Below, in pieces: positions 45,053 through 53,635 of a stretch of DNA of 64,000 nucleotides. The position numbers were made by a program, and so were the translations under genes. Below the pieces are notes generated by a model, which was not told the DNA's origin, searched no databases, and was given only the letters and a program-made list of their open reading frames with translations. How positions within the stretch are numbered: position 1 is the stretch's first letter; each line of letters opens with the position of its first letter. This DNA comes from Noviherbaspirillum aridicola (GTDB lineage Bacteria > Pseudomonadota > Gammaproteobacteria > Burkholderiales > Burkholderiaceae_D), in the NCBI RefSeq assembly GCF_019656455.1, contig NZ_BPMK01000012.1:62001-126000 (forward strand), read 5' to 3'.

Positions 45053-46732
45053 CTAGAACTCTTCCCAGTCGCCGGACATCGCCGGCCGGGCAGTGCGGGC
45101 CACGGGCAGCGCGCGGGCGGCGCGCGCCGGGGCCCTGACCGCCGCGGGCGCCGGCCGATGGACGACGGGCGCAGGCGCGCTCGCGGCCCTCGCCGCGCCC
45201 CTGACCTTGAAGGCGCCGACCGCCTGCAACAGCTTCGCCGACTGGTCCTGCATCGAGCTCGCCGCCGCCGACGCTTCTTCCACCAGGGCAGCGTTCTGCT
45301 GCGTCACCTGGTCCATCTGCGAAATCGCCTGGTTGATCTGCTCGATGCCCGCCGTCTGCTCCTGGCTGGCGGCCGAGATCTCGCTGATGATGTCGGTCAC
45401 CCGCTTCACGCTGGCCACCACGTCGGACATGGTCTTGCCGGCTTCGTCGACCAGCGTCGTGCCCGCCTGGACCTTGCCGACCGAATCGTCGATCAGGGCC
45501 TTGATTTCCTTCGCGGCCGAGGCCGAGCGCTGCGCCAGCGTGCGCACCTCGGCGGCGACGACGGCGAAGCCGCGGCCCTGCTCGCCCGCCCGCGCCGCCT
45601 CCACCGCGGCATTGAGCGCGAGGATGTTGGTCTGGAAGGCGATGCCGTCGATGACGCTGATGATGTCGACGATTTTCTTCGACGAGTCGTTGATCGCGCT
45701 CATCGTCTCGACCACGTCGGACACGACGGCGCCGCCCTTGACCGCGGTCTCGGCCGCGCTCGCCGCGAGCACGTTGGCCTGGCGGGCATTCTCGGCGTTC
45801 TGTTTCACCGTCGAGGTCAGCTCCTCCATCGAGGAGGCGGTCTCCTCGAGCGCGCTTGCCTGCTGCTCGGTGCGTGAAGAGAGGTCGAGATTGCCGGCGG
45901 CGACTTCGCCCGAGGCCGTGGTGATCGTCTCGGTCCCGGTCCTGACTTCGCCGACCAGGCCTTGCAGGCTCTCGATCATGTCCTTCAGCGCCTGCATCAG
46001 CTGGCCGGTTTCGTCTTTCGACTCGACCCTGATCTCGCTCGTCAGGTCGCCGGCGGCCACCGCCTCCGCATGCCTGACGGCGGCCGAGAGCGGCACGGTG
46101 ACGGTGCGCGAGAGCAGCCAGGACAGCAGGGCGCCCAGCGCGATGGCGAGCAGGCTGAAGCCGATGACGATGTTGCGGCCGAGGGCGAAATCCTCGTGCG
46201 CCTGCTTCTCGGCGGCCGTGAGGAGCTTGTCCTGGTATTCGGTGAGATCCGCCACGCTTTTCACATAGGCTTCCATTTCCGGAACCAGCTGCTGGCTGAC
46301 CAGCGCGTCGATGTCCTGGCCCTGTTCCTTCAGCCTGAAGAGCCCGTCGCGGTGGGTGACGTACCGGGTGCGCTGGGCGACGACGGCCTCGAACAGGCGC
46401 TTGCCGTCCTCGGACGAGATCAGTGTGCCGAGCTCCTTCTGGATCTCGGTGGCGCGCTTGCTGGCGGCCGTCATCGCGGCGTCGAGGTATTTCTGGTCTT
46501 CGGCGCTGCTGCTCTTGGCCTTCGCAAAGGTGCGCACGCTGTTGGTCTCGATGACCTTTTCCCACTCGAGGGACAGCGACTTGCGGCGCTCGTACTCGGC
46601 CATCCTGGCGGTCGCATCGTCGATGCTGGTGAGCTGGGTGACGCCGATGACGGCCACCACGCCGGTGAGCGCGAGCACCGCGCCGAAGCCTGCGGCGAGC
46701 CGCTTGCCGATTTTCAGATCCGATATCTTCAT
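45053..46732 (-). CDS. Methyl-accepting chemotaxis protein
   Basis: This 559-residue receptor has a first membrane helix (~11-31), a periplasmic four-helix bundle (~35-185), a second helix (~190-212), HAMP and signalling domains. The tip reads [20 protein letters not shown] and the C-terminus ends in GDWEEF, a CheR-tethering pentapeptide. A Pro/Ala/Arg-rich linker precedes it. It stands alone without a cheW neighbour. Confidence 0.95.
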   Translation of the reverse strand: MKISDLKIGKRLAAGFGAVLALTGVVAVIGVTQLTSIDDATARMAEYERRKSLSLEWEKVIETNSVRTFAKAKSSSAEDQKYLDAAMTAASKRATEIQKELGTLISSEDGKRLFEAVVAQRTRYVTHRDGLFRLKEQGQDIDALVSQQLVPEMEAYVKSVADLTEYQDKLLTAAEKQAHEDFALGRNIVIGFSLLAIALGALLSWLLSRTVTVPLSAAVRHAEAVAAGDLTSEIRVESKDETGQLMQALKDMIESLQGLVGEVRTGTETITTASGEVAAGNLDLSSRTEQQASALEETASSMEELTSTVKQNAENARQANVLAASAAETAVKGGAVVSDVVETMSAINDSSKKIVDIISVIDGIAFQTNILALNAAVEAARAGEQGRGFAVVAAEVRTLAQRSASAAKEIKALIDDSVGKVQAGTTLVDEAGKTMSDVVASVKRVTDIISEISAASQEQTAGIEQINQAISQMDQVTQQNAALVEEASAAASSMQDQSAKLLQAVGAFKVRGAARAASAPAPVVHRPAPAAVRAPARAARALPVARTARPAMSGDWEEF

Positions 46733-47058
46733 GAGGAGGGGAATGGGTTGGTCGTCGCGTCCCGCGCAAGCCTGATGCAGAACGATAGTGAAAGGCTATT
46801 GATGCAATAGGTCCCGGACGAGTGTACGAGTTTCCACATGGAAACACAGTCTTGCGTGTGCATCGCTTTACGGTTAATGCCAGTTTGATACTGGCCGCCG
46901 CCGTCGCCCATCCCGGCGGTTCAAGTACGAGCGTTCGCAAAACTGAGGAACATTTCCTTTCGTCAATGGTCGGAACAGGGTCGGCCCAGCGCGGCCGGCA
47001 TCGTCTTGCGCCGCCGATCCGCGCAAGTCCTGGTTCAACCCTTTCATCCGAAAACCTG
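46733..47058. other. Intergenic region between divergent chemoreceptor and HTH genes
   Basis: This 326-base spacer is AT-richer than its surroundings and holds both promoters. A short palindrome CTATTG-ATG-CAATAG lies at 46796-46810, about 65 bases before the receptor start. No gene is supported; one frame runs through in phase with the HTH gene but has no conserved content. Confidence 0.4.
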
Positions 47059-47520
47059 ATGTCAGACCTCACTCCTCCCGCCGCCGGCGAGCGACAGGCG
47101 TTCGCCCGCCGCCTCATCGAGGCGCTGCAGCGCGCGCACTACCCGGCGGACAGCCCTACCCGCCTCGCCCGGGAATTCAACCTCCGTTTCAACGGCAAGC
47201 CGATCACCGGGCACGCGGCCCGCAAGTGGCTGCTCGGCGAGTCGATACCGACGCAGGACAAGATCCGGATCATCGCCGCCTGGCTGGACGTGCCTGCCCC
47301 CTGGCTGAGATTCGGCGTGACCGAAGAAGACCCCGCCGCCCGCGAGGACGCCAGGAGCAAGTACGACGCACTGCTCGCGGACCTGGAGAGCCTCGATCAC
47401 AAGTACCAGGGCATCGTCTTCACGCTGGTGCGCAAGATGGCCAGGATGTCCGGCCTGCGGTCGACCGCACCGGGCGCGGGACGCGAAGACCTCGAAGACA
47501 TCGGGCGGGCGCGGGAATGA
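47059..47520 (+). CDS. HTH transcription-regulator-like protein
   Basis: This 153-residue protein is started at 47059; upstream in-frame codons look non-coding. Residues ~12-75 (AFARRLIEALQRAHYPADSPTRLAREF and KPITGHAARKWLLGESIPTQDKIRIIAAWLDV) match the helix-turn-helix of small phage-CI-like regulators widespread in Burkholderiales. The C-terminal part is helical and charged. Target unknown. Confidence 0.8.
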   Translation: MSDLTPPAAGERQAFARRLIEALQRAHYPADSPTRLAREFNLRFNGKPITGHAARKWLLGESIPTQDKIRIIAAWLDVPAPWLRFGVTEEDPAAREDARSKYDALLADLESLDHKYQGIVFTLVRKMARMSGLRSTAPGAGREDLEDIGRARE

Positions 47521-47568
47521 CCCGGCGCTGCCGGCGCTCTCCCGCGTCGGCGCGCCGGCATCCCGGCC

Positions 47569-48123
47569 TCAGTCCTTCTTTTCCCGAAACTCGACGTCGA
47601 TGACGCCGTCGTCGGCGCGCGGGGAAGGCGGGGAATCGCCCCGCGGCCTGAAGAGCGAGGCGAGCGTGCGCCGCACGAAAGCGGTTCTCATCCTCGGATA
47701 GGCAAGCAGGAAGCCCGAGGCAAAACCCGGAAACAGCGCCGCCACGATCTGCCCCCGGTACAGGCAGGTCGCCAGCGCCAGCACGAGCAGGGCCAGCATG
47801 ACCGGGCGCCGCGCAGTCCTGGGCAGCAAGCCGACCGTCCGCAGCTTTCCCTGTGCCACCCACGGTATCCTCGCGAACAGCACGCCCAGCAGCAGGCCGG
47901 CGAGGAAGCGGCTGGTCCCGAGATAGCCGGCCAGCGTCCCGACCACGATGAAGCCGGCGTAGGACAGCGTGCCGGCCAGCGCGACCAGCATCAGCAGGAG
48001 GATGGCGGCCGCCGTCCTCGGATTGCGCACTGCAGCTTGCAACAGGTGCCGCACGATGTTTTTCACTCCCTCTCGGCTCGGTTCGGGCATCCCCGATTCG
48101 GACGGGTACGCGGGTCTGACCAT
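47569..48123 (-). CDS. Small membrane protein of unknown function
   Basis: This encodes up to 184 residues (an in-frame ATG at 48090 is an alternative start). Three or four membrane helices are visible (AAAILLLMLVALAGTL, FIVVGTLAGYLG, VMLALLVLALATCLY), followed by a charged cytoplasmic tail ending DVEFREKKD. I do not recognise the family. Spacing to the NadR-type gene is 49 bases on the same strand. Confidence 0.72.
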   Translation of the reverse strand: MVRPAYPSESGMPEPSREGVKNIVRHLLQAAVRNPRTAAAILLLMLVALAGTLSYAGFIVVGTLAGYLGTSRFLAGLLLGVLFARIPWVAQGKLRTVGLLPRTARRPVMLALLVLALATCLYRGQIVAALFPGFASGFLLAYPRMRTAFVRRTLASLFRPRGDSPPSPRADDGVIDVEFREKKD

Positions 48124-48172
48124 GCGCCGGCGACCGGCGTTCTCGGGAATGCGATGCGCGGCCGCTTCGGCG

Positions 48173-48715
48173 CTATCCGTTCGCGCCCGGCGGCATCGCC
48201 TGGCCGCCCTGGAGCACGGCGTCGACCTGTGCGACGCGCGCTTCGGGGGTGCCGCGCACCAGCAGATAGGGCCGCCCGAGCGCGGTCAGCGTCGCCAGCA
48301 GTTGCGCGTGAATCTGCTGCCGCACCTGCTCCGATTCGCGCTGCAGGCCGTCGGGCTCCCACGGCGTGTCGGGCGCGGTGACCAGCGTCAGTGCATAGTC
48401 GCGCCCGAGCGCGAGCTGTGCGATGCGGGTGTCGACCCGGCCCCAGTAGTGCTGGCTGTAGAGCATGGTCATCAGCGGCGTGGTGTCGCAGAACAGCAGC
48501 TCGCGCGCCCGCGCCGCCGCCTGCTCCTCGCGCTCGACTTGCATGAACGCGATGCCGACCTGTTCTTCCTCGCGCGGCGTGCGGGCTTCGCGCTCGACGA
48601 ATTCGCGCAGGTATTCCGGCACCCAGAGCGTGCGATGGTGCGCGGCGAGCGCCTGCGCCAGCGTCGACTTGCCGGTCGATTCGGCGCCGAGTATGGCGAT
48701 GCGGCGCGGCCTCAT
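48173..48715 (-). CDS. NadR-type ribosylnicotinamide kinase-like ATPase
   Basis: This 180-residue P-loop protein has the Walker A motif GAESTGKST (residues 10-18) and resembles the kinase domain of NadR. Features include WVPEYLREFVE and FCDTTPLMTMLYS. The gene starts within the pnuC stop codon (ATGA). Together with PnuC it should trap imported nicotinamide riboside as the mononucleotide for NAD salvage. It lacks the NadR repressor and adenylyltransferase domains. Confidence 0.9.
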   Translation of the reverse strand: MRPRRIAILGAESTGKSTLAQALAAHHRTLWVPEYLREFVEREARTPREEEQVGIAFMQVEREEQAAARARELLFCDTTPLMTMLYSQHYWGRVDTRIAQLALGRDYALTLVTAPDTPWEPDGLQRESEQVRQQIHAQLLATLTALGRPYLLVRGTPEARVAQVDAVLQGGQAMPPGANG

Positions 48716-49332
48716 GCGGCGACCGCGTCCGGGGCCCGCGCATGCGCCTGCTCGCTGCGGCGCCATGCGCGCAGGCCGCCGATGGCCAGCGGCACGAACA
48801 GGCCGTACAGGATCGCGGTCAGCACCAGGTCCTTGTACAGGTAGAGCCCGACATAGAGCAGATCGACGGCGATCCACACATGCCAGTTCTCCAGCTTCTT
48901 GCGCGACAGCAGCAGCTGGCCGACCAGGCTGCCGGCCGTCAGGAAGCCGTCGATCCAGGGCACGTCGGTATCGGTCCAGGTGCGCAGGAACTGCGCGATC
49001 AGGACGAAGCCGATCAGCCAGGCGGCCGCAGCCCAGGCGACGCCGCGCGCGTCCAGCCGGGTCACGCGCAGCCGGCCGTGTCCCGGCCCGCCGCGCAGCC
49101 ACTGCGTCCAGCCCCAGACCGACACCGCGATGAACACGAACTGCAGCCCCATGTCGCCATACAGGCGCGCGCCGAAGAACACCACCGCATAGGCGGCCGA
49201 GGACAGGATGGCGAACAGCCAGGCCCAGTGCACCTGCCGGATGTCGAGGATGACGGTGAGCGCCGCGAGCAGGAAGGAAACCAGCTCCAGCGGCGTGGTG
49301 CTCAGTCCGAGAAACGGAATCGCTTCGTTCAT
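48712..49332 (-). CDS. pnuC: PnuC nicotinamide riboside transporter
   Basis: This 206-residue inner-membrane protein shows PnuC features: LELVSFLLAALTVILDIRQVHWAW, the WGWTQW motif, and ENWHVWIAVDLLYVGLYLYKDL. About seven membrane segments are visible. PnuC facilitates nicotinamide riboside entry, drawn in by phosphorylation. The kinase gene overlaps its end by four bases. Confidence 0.94.
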   Translation of the reverse strand: MNEAIPFLGLSTTPLELVSFLLAALTVILDIRQVHWAWLFAILSSAAYAVVFFGARLYGDMGLQFVFIAVSVWGWTQWLRGGPGHGRLRVTRLDARGVAWAAAAWLIGFVLIAQFLRTWTDTDVPWIDGFLTAGSLVGQLLLSRKKLENWHVWIAVDLLYVGLYLYKDLVLTAILYGLFVPLAIGGLRAWRRSEQAHARAPDAVAA

Positions 49333-49385
49333 GGGCAGGAAAGGAAAGCGCCGCCCCGTGATGCAGGGGCGGCCGGCGCGACGGC

Positions 49386-50036
49386 TTACTTGGTGCCGAA
49401 CAGGCGGTCGCCGGCGTCGCCGAGACCGGGGAGGATGTAGGCGTGCTCGTTCAGGCAGCGGTCGAGCGAGGCGACATAGACCTGCACCTGCGGATGCGCT
49501 TTCTGGAACACCTCGACGCCCTCGGGCGCGGCGACCAGCGCGACGAAGATGATCTGGTCGTCGGGCACGCCGCGCTTCTTCAGCACATCGACCGCGTGCA
49601 CCGCCGAATTGCCGGTGGCCAGCATCGGATCGCACAGGATGAAGGTGCGGTCGGTGACCTCGGGCAGCCGCACCAGGTACTCGACCGGCAGGTGGGTGTC
49701 CGGGTCGCGGTAGACGCCGATATGGCCGACGCGTGCCGAGGGCACCAGCTCCAGCAGGCCGTCGCTCATGCCGATGCCGGCACGCAGCACCGGCACCACC
49801 ACCAGCTTCTTGCCGGCGATGATGGGGGCGTCGATGGTTTCCAGCGGGGTCTCGGTCGGCACCGTGGTCAGCGGCAGGTTGCGCGTGATTTCATAGCCCA
49901 TCAGCAGGGTGATCTCGCGCAGCAGTTCGCGGAAGGTCCGGGTGGAAGTGTCCTTGTCGCGCATGTGCGTGAGCTTGTGCTGGATCAGCGGGTGATCCAG
50001 GATGGACAGCATGGGAAAACGCGGGTCTTTTTTCAT
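49386..50036 (-). CDS. upp: Uracil phosphoribosyltransferase
   Basis: This 216-residue enzyme matches Upp throughout: [45 protein letters not shown], the PRPP loop [11 protein letters not shown] and the ending [13 protein letters not shown]. It makes UMP from uracil and PRPP. The start at 50036 has GGA six bases upstream; an ATG two codons earlier is possible. It could use uracil brought in by the RutG-like permease at 2.5 kb. Confidence 0.97.
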   Translation of the reverse strand: MKKDPRFPMLSILDHPLIQHKLTHMRDKDTSTRTFRELLREITLLMGYEITRNLPLTTVPTETPLETIDAPIIAGKKLVVVPVLRAGIGMSDGLLELVPSARVGHIGVYRDPDTHLPVEYLVRLPEVTDRTFILCDPMLATGNSAVHAVDVLKKRGVPDDQIIFVALVAAPEGVEVFQKAHPQVQVYVASLDRCLNEHAYILPGLGDAGDRLFGTK

Positions 50037-50467
50037 CAGCATTCCGATAGTTGAATCAGGTCTTGCGAGCGCATGGCCAGCCGGCGAATCACGGCCGGGC
50101 AATCAGGCAAGGCATGGCGCGCGTGGTACACCGGCGCGGCGCCGCCGACGAAGCCGGCGGCCCTGAAGAAACCGGGCCGGTCGGACAGCGCACCGGGTAC
50201 GAGTGCGATCACGGCACGCACGTTCCGGCGGCGGACGCGCGCGCCTCCGGAACGTGCACGAAGTCCTCGTTCCGGAGCGGCTTGTCGGGTGGTCGCATGC
50301 ATGGCCGACATATTAATGGTTTTCCACCTTCAGGTAGGACTGAAATTGCGTGCACGCACGCTGCAGAGCCGCATGAAAAAGTGGCGAACCTGTCAATCCT
50401 GTGCAGTCTAAAAGCTTACTTCTGCAGTCTCCAGGAAGGCATCCATTCGAACGAAAAAGGAGTGAAC
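50037..50467. other. Intergenic region between upp and the repeat-protein gene
   Basis: This 431-base spacer must hold two divergent promoters. A direct repeat TGCAGTCT occurs near 50401 and 50423, in the AT-richer part before the repeat-protein gene. One minus-strand frame (50036-50311) touches the upp start but encodes an Arg-rich product with no recognisable family, so I leave it uncalled. Confidence 0.4.
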
Positions 50468-51355
50468 ATGAAGAAATTATCGATTGCCCTCTTCCTCTCG
50501 CTGATGGGCGCAGCGGGCATTGCGGTCGGCCAGACCACCACGACCACCACCACGACCACCGATCCCTCCGCCTCCGGCACTTCCGGCAGCGGCGTGACCA
50601 CCACGACCACCACGCCCGGCTCGGCGAGCTCGGGCAGTTCCGGCATGGGAAGCAGCAGCAGCGGCACATCGTCGGGCATGGGCAGCAGCAGCCCCGGCGC
50701 GAGCGGCAGCCTGAGCGGACCGACCGGCACCTCGGACATGAGCGGCACTTCCGGCAGCTCAGGCACCTCGGGCAGCGGCAGCAGCGGCTCGTCCGGCATG
50801 AGCGGCAGCAGTGGATCGTCGGGCATGAGCGGCACCGGCAGCAGCGGTTCCACCGGCACGAGCGGCAGCACCGACACCAGCGGATCGTCGGGCACGACCG
50901 GCACCGGCAGCAGCGGTTCTTCCGGCATGAGCAGCGGCACCGACACCAGCGGATCGTCGGGCACGACCGGCACCGGCAGCAGCGGTTCTTCCGGCATGAG
51001 CAGCGGCACCGGCACCAGCGGGTCGTCGGGCAGCACCGGTACCGGCAGCAGCGGCAGCACCTCGGGCAGCTCCGACCTGAGCACGCCGCCGGCGCCGAAT
51101 TACGGCACCTCAGGCACCTCAGGCAGCTCGGGCACCTCGGGCAGTAGTTCGACCGGCACATCCGGCACGACGGGATCGTCCACCGGCAGCACCGGCACCG
51201 ACAGCTCGTCCGGCGGAACCTCGGGCAGCACCGGCACCAGCGGGACCGGCACCAGCGGCACCTCAGGCAGCAGCACCTCTACCCCGCCCCTGACCACGCC
51301 GCCGTCATCGAGCGGCACGGGCGGCACGGGCAGCACGGGCAGCACCAGCCGTTGA
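50468..51355 (+). CDS. Secreted Ser/Gly/Thr-rich low-complexity protein
   Basis: This 295-residue protein has an AAAAGGAG ribosome-binding site and a signal peptide cleaved near AVGQ (residue 20). The mature part is almost only Ser, Gly and Thr with some Met, in short units such as GTSGSSGTTGTGSSG. It has no enzymatic motif and should be disordered. An internal 69-bp tandem repeat contributes to its length. A terminator follows. Confidence 0.85.
   Translation: MKKLSIALFLSLMGAAGIAVGQTTTTTTTTTDPSASGTSGSGVTTTTTTPGSASSGSSGMGSSSSGTSSGMGSSSPGASGSLSGPTGTSDMSGTSGSSGTSGSGSSGSSGMSGSSGSSGMSGTGSSGSTGTSGSTDTSGSSGTTGTGSSGSSGMSSGTDTSGSSGTTGTGSSGSSGMSSGTGTSGSSGSTGTGSSGSTSGSSDLSTPPAPNYGTSGTSGSSGTSGSSSTGTSGTTGSSTGSTGTDSSSGGTSGSTGTSGTGTSGTSGSSTSTPPLTTPPSSSGTGGTGSTGSTSR
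50870..51076 (+). repeat. In-frame 69-bp tandem repeat
   Basis: Two copies identical by eye (50870-50938 and 50939-51007) and a third, shortened and diverged copy from 51008 encode a 23-residue unit starting TDTSGSSGTTGTGSSG. The repeat keeps the reading frame, so copy-number change would alter protein length only. Confidence 0.85.
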
Positions 51356-51385
51356 TAGCGGCTTGAGAACGGGTTGAGAACGACG

Positions 51386-51416
51386 AATGGCCCGGCTCCC
51401 GCCGGGCCATTTCTTC
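51386..51416 (+). terminator. Rho-independent terminator of the repeat-protein gene
   Basis: An 11-bp perfect stem AATGGCCCGGC / GCCGGGCCATT (51386-51396 and 51401-51411) with loop TCCC is followed by TTCTTC. It lies 31 bases past the stop codon and may also serve the converging methyltransferase gene. Confidence 0.8.
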
Positions 51417-51483
51417 ATCGATCCGTCGACTGTCCGGCGCCGGGAAGTATCGCCGCATGCGCCGGCTCCCCGGCGCCCCAACG

Positions 51484-52077
51484 CTAGGCCTTGCCGGACT
51501 TTTTGTGGGCCGGCGTGATGGTCCAGGCGTACAGGGTCTTTCCGCCCACCTGCACCGTCTGCTCCGGCGGCCACTCCGGCCCCATGTCGAAGTCATGCGA
51601 CACCACCCGCGTGCCGACCTTGAGCTGTTTCCACAGCTGCGGCCGCAGCTTGCGGTTCACATCCGGCAGCAGGTAGAGCGTGACGACCGTGGCCGGCGCG
51701 AAGTCGGCCTCGAACAGGTTGCCGACCTTGAAGCTGACGCGGTCCTCGACACCGGCCTGCTTCGCGTTTTCCTTGGCCTCGGCGATGCGGACCGGGTTGA
51801 TGTCGATGCCGACTCCGCGGGCGCCGCGCTCCTTCGCCGCGGTGATCACGATGCGGCCGTCGCCGCAGCCGAGGTCGTAGAGCACGTCATTCTTGCCGAC
51901 CTTGCCGAGTTCGAGCATGCGGTCGACGATTTCCTGCGGGGTGGGCACATAGGGCACGTCGAGCTTGGGCGGCGACTCGGTGCCCTGGGCGAGCGCGCCG
52001 CGCAGCGGCAGCGCCTGCATGCCGGCGGCCAGAGCGGCGGAAAATACGAGGGTGCGGCGGCGGGGCGAGTGATTCAT
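51484..52077 (-). CDS. Class I SAM-dependent methyltransferase-like protein with an export signal
   Basis: This 197-residue protein has methyltransferase motif I, DLGCGDGR (68-75), motif II VGIDINP and VGNLFEADF. It opens with a twin-arginine-like signal (SPRRRTLVFSAALAAG) and a likely cleavage site after ALA at residue 30. A secreted methyltransferase is odd because S-adenosylmethionine is not expected in the periplasm. It may be membrane-tethered, or the fold may be reused. Substrate unknown. Confidence 0.85.
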   Translation of the reverse strand: MNHSPRRRTLVFSAALAAGMQALPLRGALAQGTESPPKLDVPYVPTPQEIVDRMLELGKVGKNDVLYDLGCGDGRIVITAAKERGARGVGIDINPVRIAEAKENAKQAGVEDRVSFKVGNLFEADFAPATVVTLYLLPDVNRKLRPQLWKQLKVGTRVVSHDFDMGPEWPPEQTVQVGGKTLYAWTITPAHKKSGKA

Positions 52078-52091
52078 GTTTTCTTCTCCTT

Positions 52092-53513
52092 CTAACGGGA
52101 TTCAAACGGCATCAGACTCTTGTGGCGGCGCTGCTGCTGTTCGCTGCGGCGGATCAGCGCGAGCAGCAGCAGGCCGATCGCCAGCACGGCCACCCCAATC
52201 CAGGCGGCGTTGAGGCCGCCGAGCGACTGGCTGTAGACATAGGACAGGCTGGACCAGAGCATGTAGGCGCAGGTGGCGCAGAACAGGAGCGGCAGCACCG
52301 GGTACAGCGGCACGCGGAAAGGCCGCGACAGCGACGGTTCGCGCCGGCGCAGCACGAACAGCGAAATCCCGGTCAGCAGGAAGAACAGCCAGAACACGGG
52401 CGCGGTGAATTCCACCATGGCCTTGAAGCCGCCGCCGGCGGCCGCGCCGACGCCCACCAGCAGCAGCGCGGCGGCCGACTGTATCAGCAGCGCGGTGGAG
52501 GGCGTGCCGCGCTCGCCGTCCCAGCGGCCCAGCTTTTCCAGCAGCGGCCAGTCGCGGCCCATCGCATAGCCGGTGCGTGCACCCACGATCATGGTGGCGT
52601 TGATCGAGGTCAGCGCCGAGATCGCCACCAGCAGGGAGATCGCCTTTTCGCCGGCGGGGCCGAAGGCGCGGCGCATGACATCGGCGGCCAGCGCCTCGGA
52701 GCCGGCCATGCCCTGCATGCCGAGCGTCTTCCAGTAGGCCCAGGCCACCAGCAGGTAGAGCGCGGTGATGATCAGGATCGACAGCGTCAGCGCGCGCACC
52801 ATGTTGCGGCGGCCGTCGCGCACTTCAGCGCTGATGTAGGCAGCCTCGTTCCAGCCGCCGTAGGTCAGGAGCACGAACACCATCGCCAGGCCGAAGGAGG
52901 CCGGAGCGGCGGCGGGTTCGGCCGGCGCCGCGGCGGGCGCGTCGGTGAAGAAGGCGGCCGCGCCGACGATCAGCAGCAGGCCGCCGATCTCGGCCAGCGT
53001 CAGCCAGGTCTGGGCGAGCGCGCCGGCGCGTATGCCCCGCAGGTTGAGCAGCGACAGCACCACGATGACCGCGCATGCCCAGGCCACCGAGCCGGCGCCG
53101 CCCGGCAGAAACGACAACGGCAGGACTTGCTGCATGTAATCGCCGAAGACGAAGGCCAGCAGCGCGATGGAGCCGGTGGTGATGACCGCGAAGCGCGCCC
53201 AGCCGAACAGGAAGGCGACATTGCGTCCGTACGCGCGGTGCAGGAAATGGTAGTCGCCGCCGGCGTGCGAATAGGCGGTGGTGAGTTCGGCGTAGCAGAG
53301 CGCGCCGATGAGCGAGATGACGCCGCCGAGTATCCAGGCGGCGAACATCCAGCCGGCGCTGCCGCTCATGCCGGCCACCATGGCGGGCGATTTGAAGATG
53401 CCGGCGCCGATCACGACGCCGACGATCAGCGCGACGGCTTCGCGCAGGCCGAGCATGGCGCGCGGCGCGCTGTCCGTACCCGGAGCGGCAAGCCCTTCCT
53501 GTTCGACACGCAT
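52092..53513 (-). CDS. APC-family amino-acid permease
   Basis: This encodes about 473 residues from the ATG at 53513; upstream in-frame starts are possible. Twelve to thirteen membrane helices and the APC motif VVIGAGIFKSPA are visible, then GGDYHFLHRAYG and TYGGWNEAAYISAEVRDG. It resembles the LAT/YfnA branch of amino-acid transporters. Substrate not assigned. The methyltransferase gene follows after 14 bases, so cotranscription is likely. Confidence 0.92.
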   Translation of the reverse strand: MRVEQEGLAAPGTDSAPRAMLGLREAVALIVGVVIGAGIFKSPAMVAGMSGSAGWMFAAWILGGVISLIGALCYAELTTAYSHAGGDYHFLHRAYGRNVAFLFGWARFAVITTGSIALLAFVFGDYMQQVLPLSFLPGGAGSVAWACAVIVVLSLLNLRGIRAGALAQTWLTLAEIGGLLLIVGAAAFFTDAPAAAPAEPAAAPASFGLAMVFVLLTYGGWNEAAYISAEVRDGRRNMVRALTLSILIITALYLLVAWAYWKTLGMQGMAGSEALAADVMRRAFGPAGEKAISLLVAISALTSINATMIVGARTGYAMGRDWPLLEKLGRWDGERGTPSTALLIQSAAALLLVGVGAAAGGGFKAMVEFTAPVFWLFFLLTGISLFVLRRREPSLSRPFRVPLYPVLPLLFCATCAYMLWSSLSYVYSQSLGGLNAAWIGVAVLAIGLLLLALIRRSEQQQRRHKSLMPFESR

Positions 53514-53635
53514 GGCAATGATGGTTATAGGTGGAGGATTGCCCGGCATGTCGGCTCGCCGGACTTGCGTCAGCGCCAATCAGATAATGGCCGGCGCGCC
53601 GAGGTTCCTGCCTCCCGTCATCACTTGGAGGTGGA

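Noticed and set aside
50036-50311. 91-codon minus-strand frame whose stop overlaps the upp start
   Set aside because: The overlap suggests coupling, but the product is Arg-rich, matches nothing known to me and lacks a ribosome-binding site.
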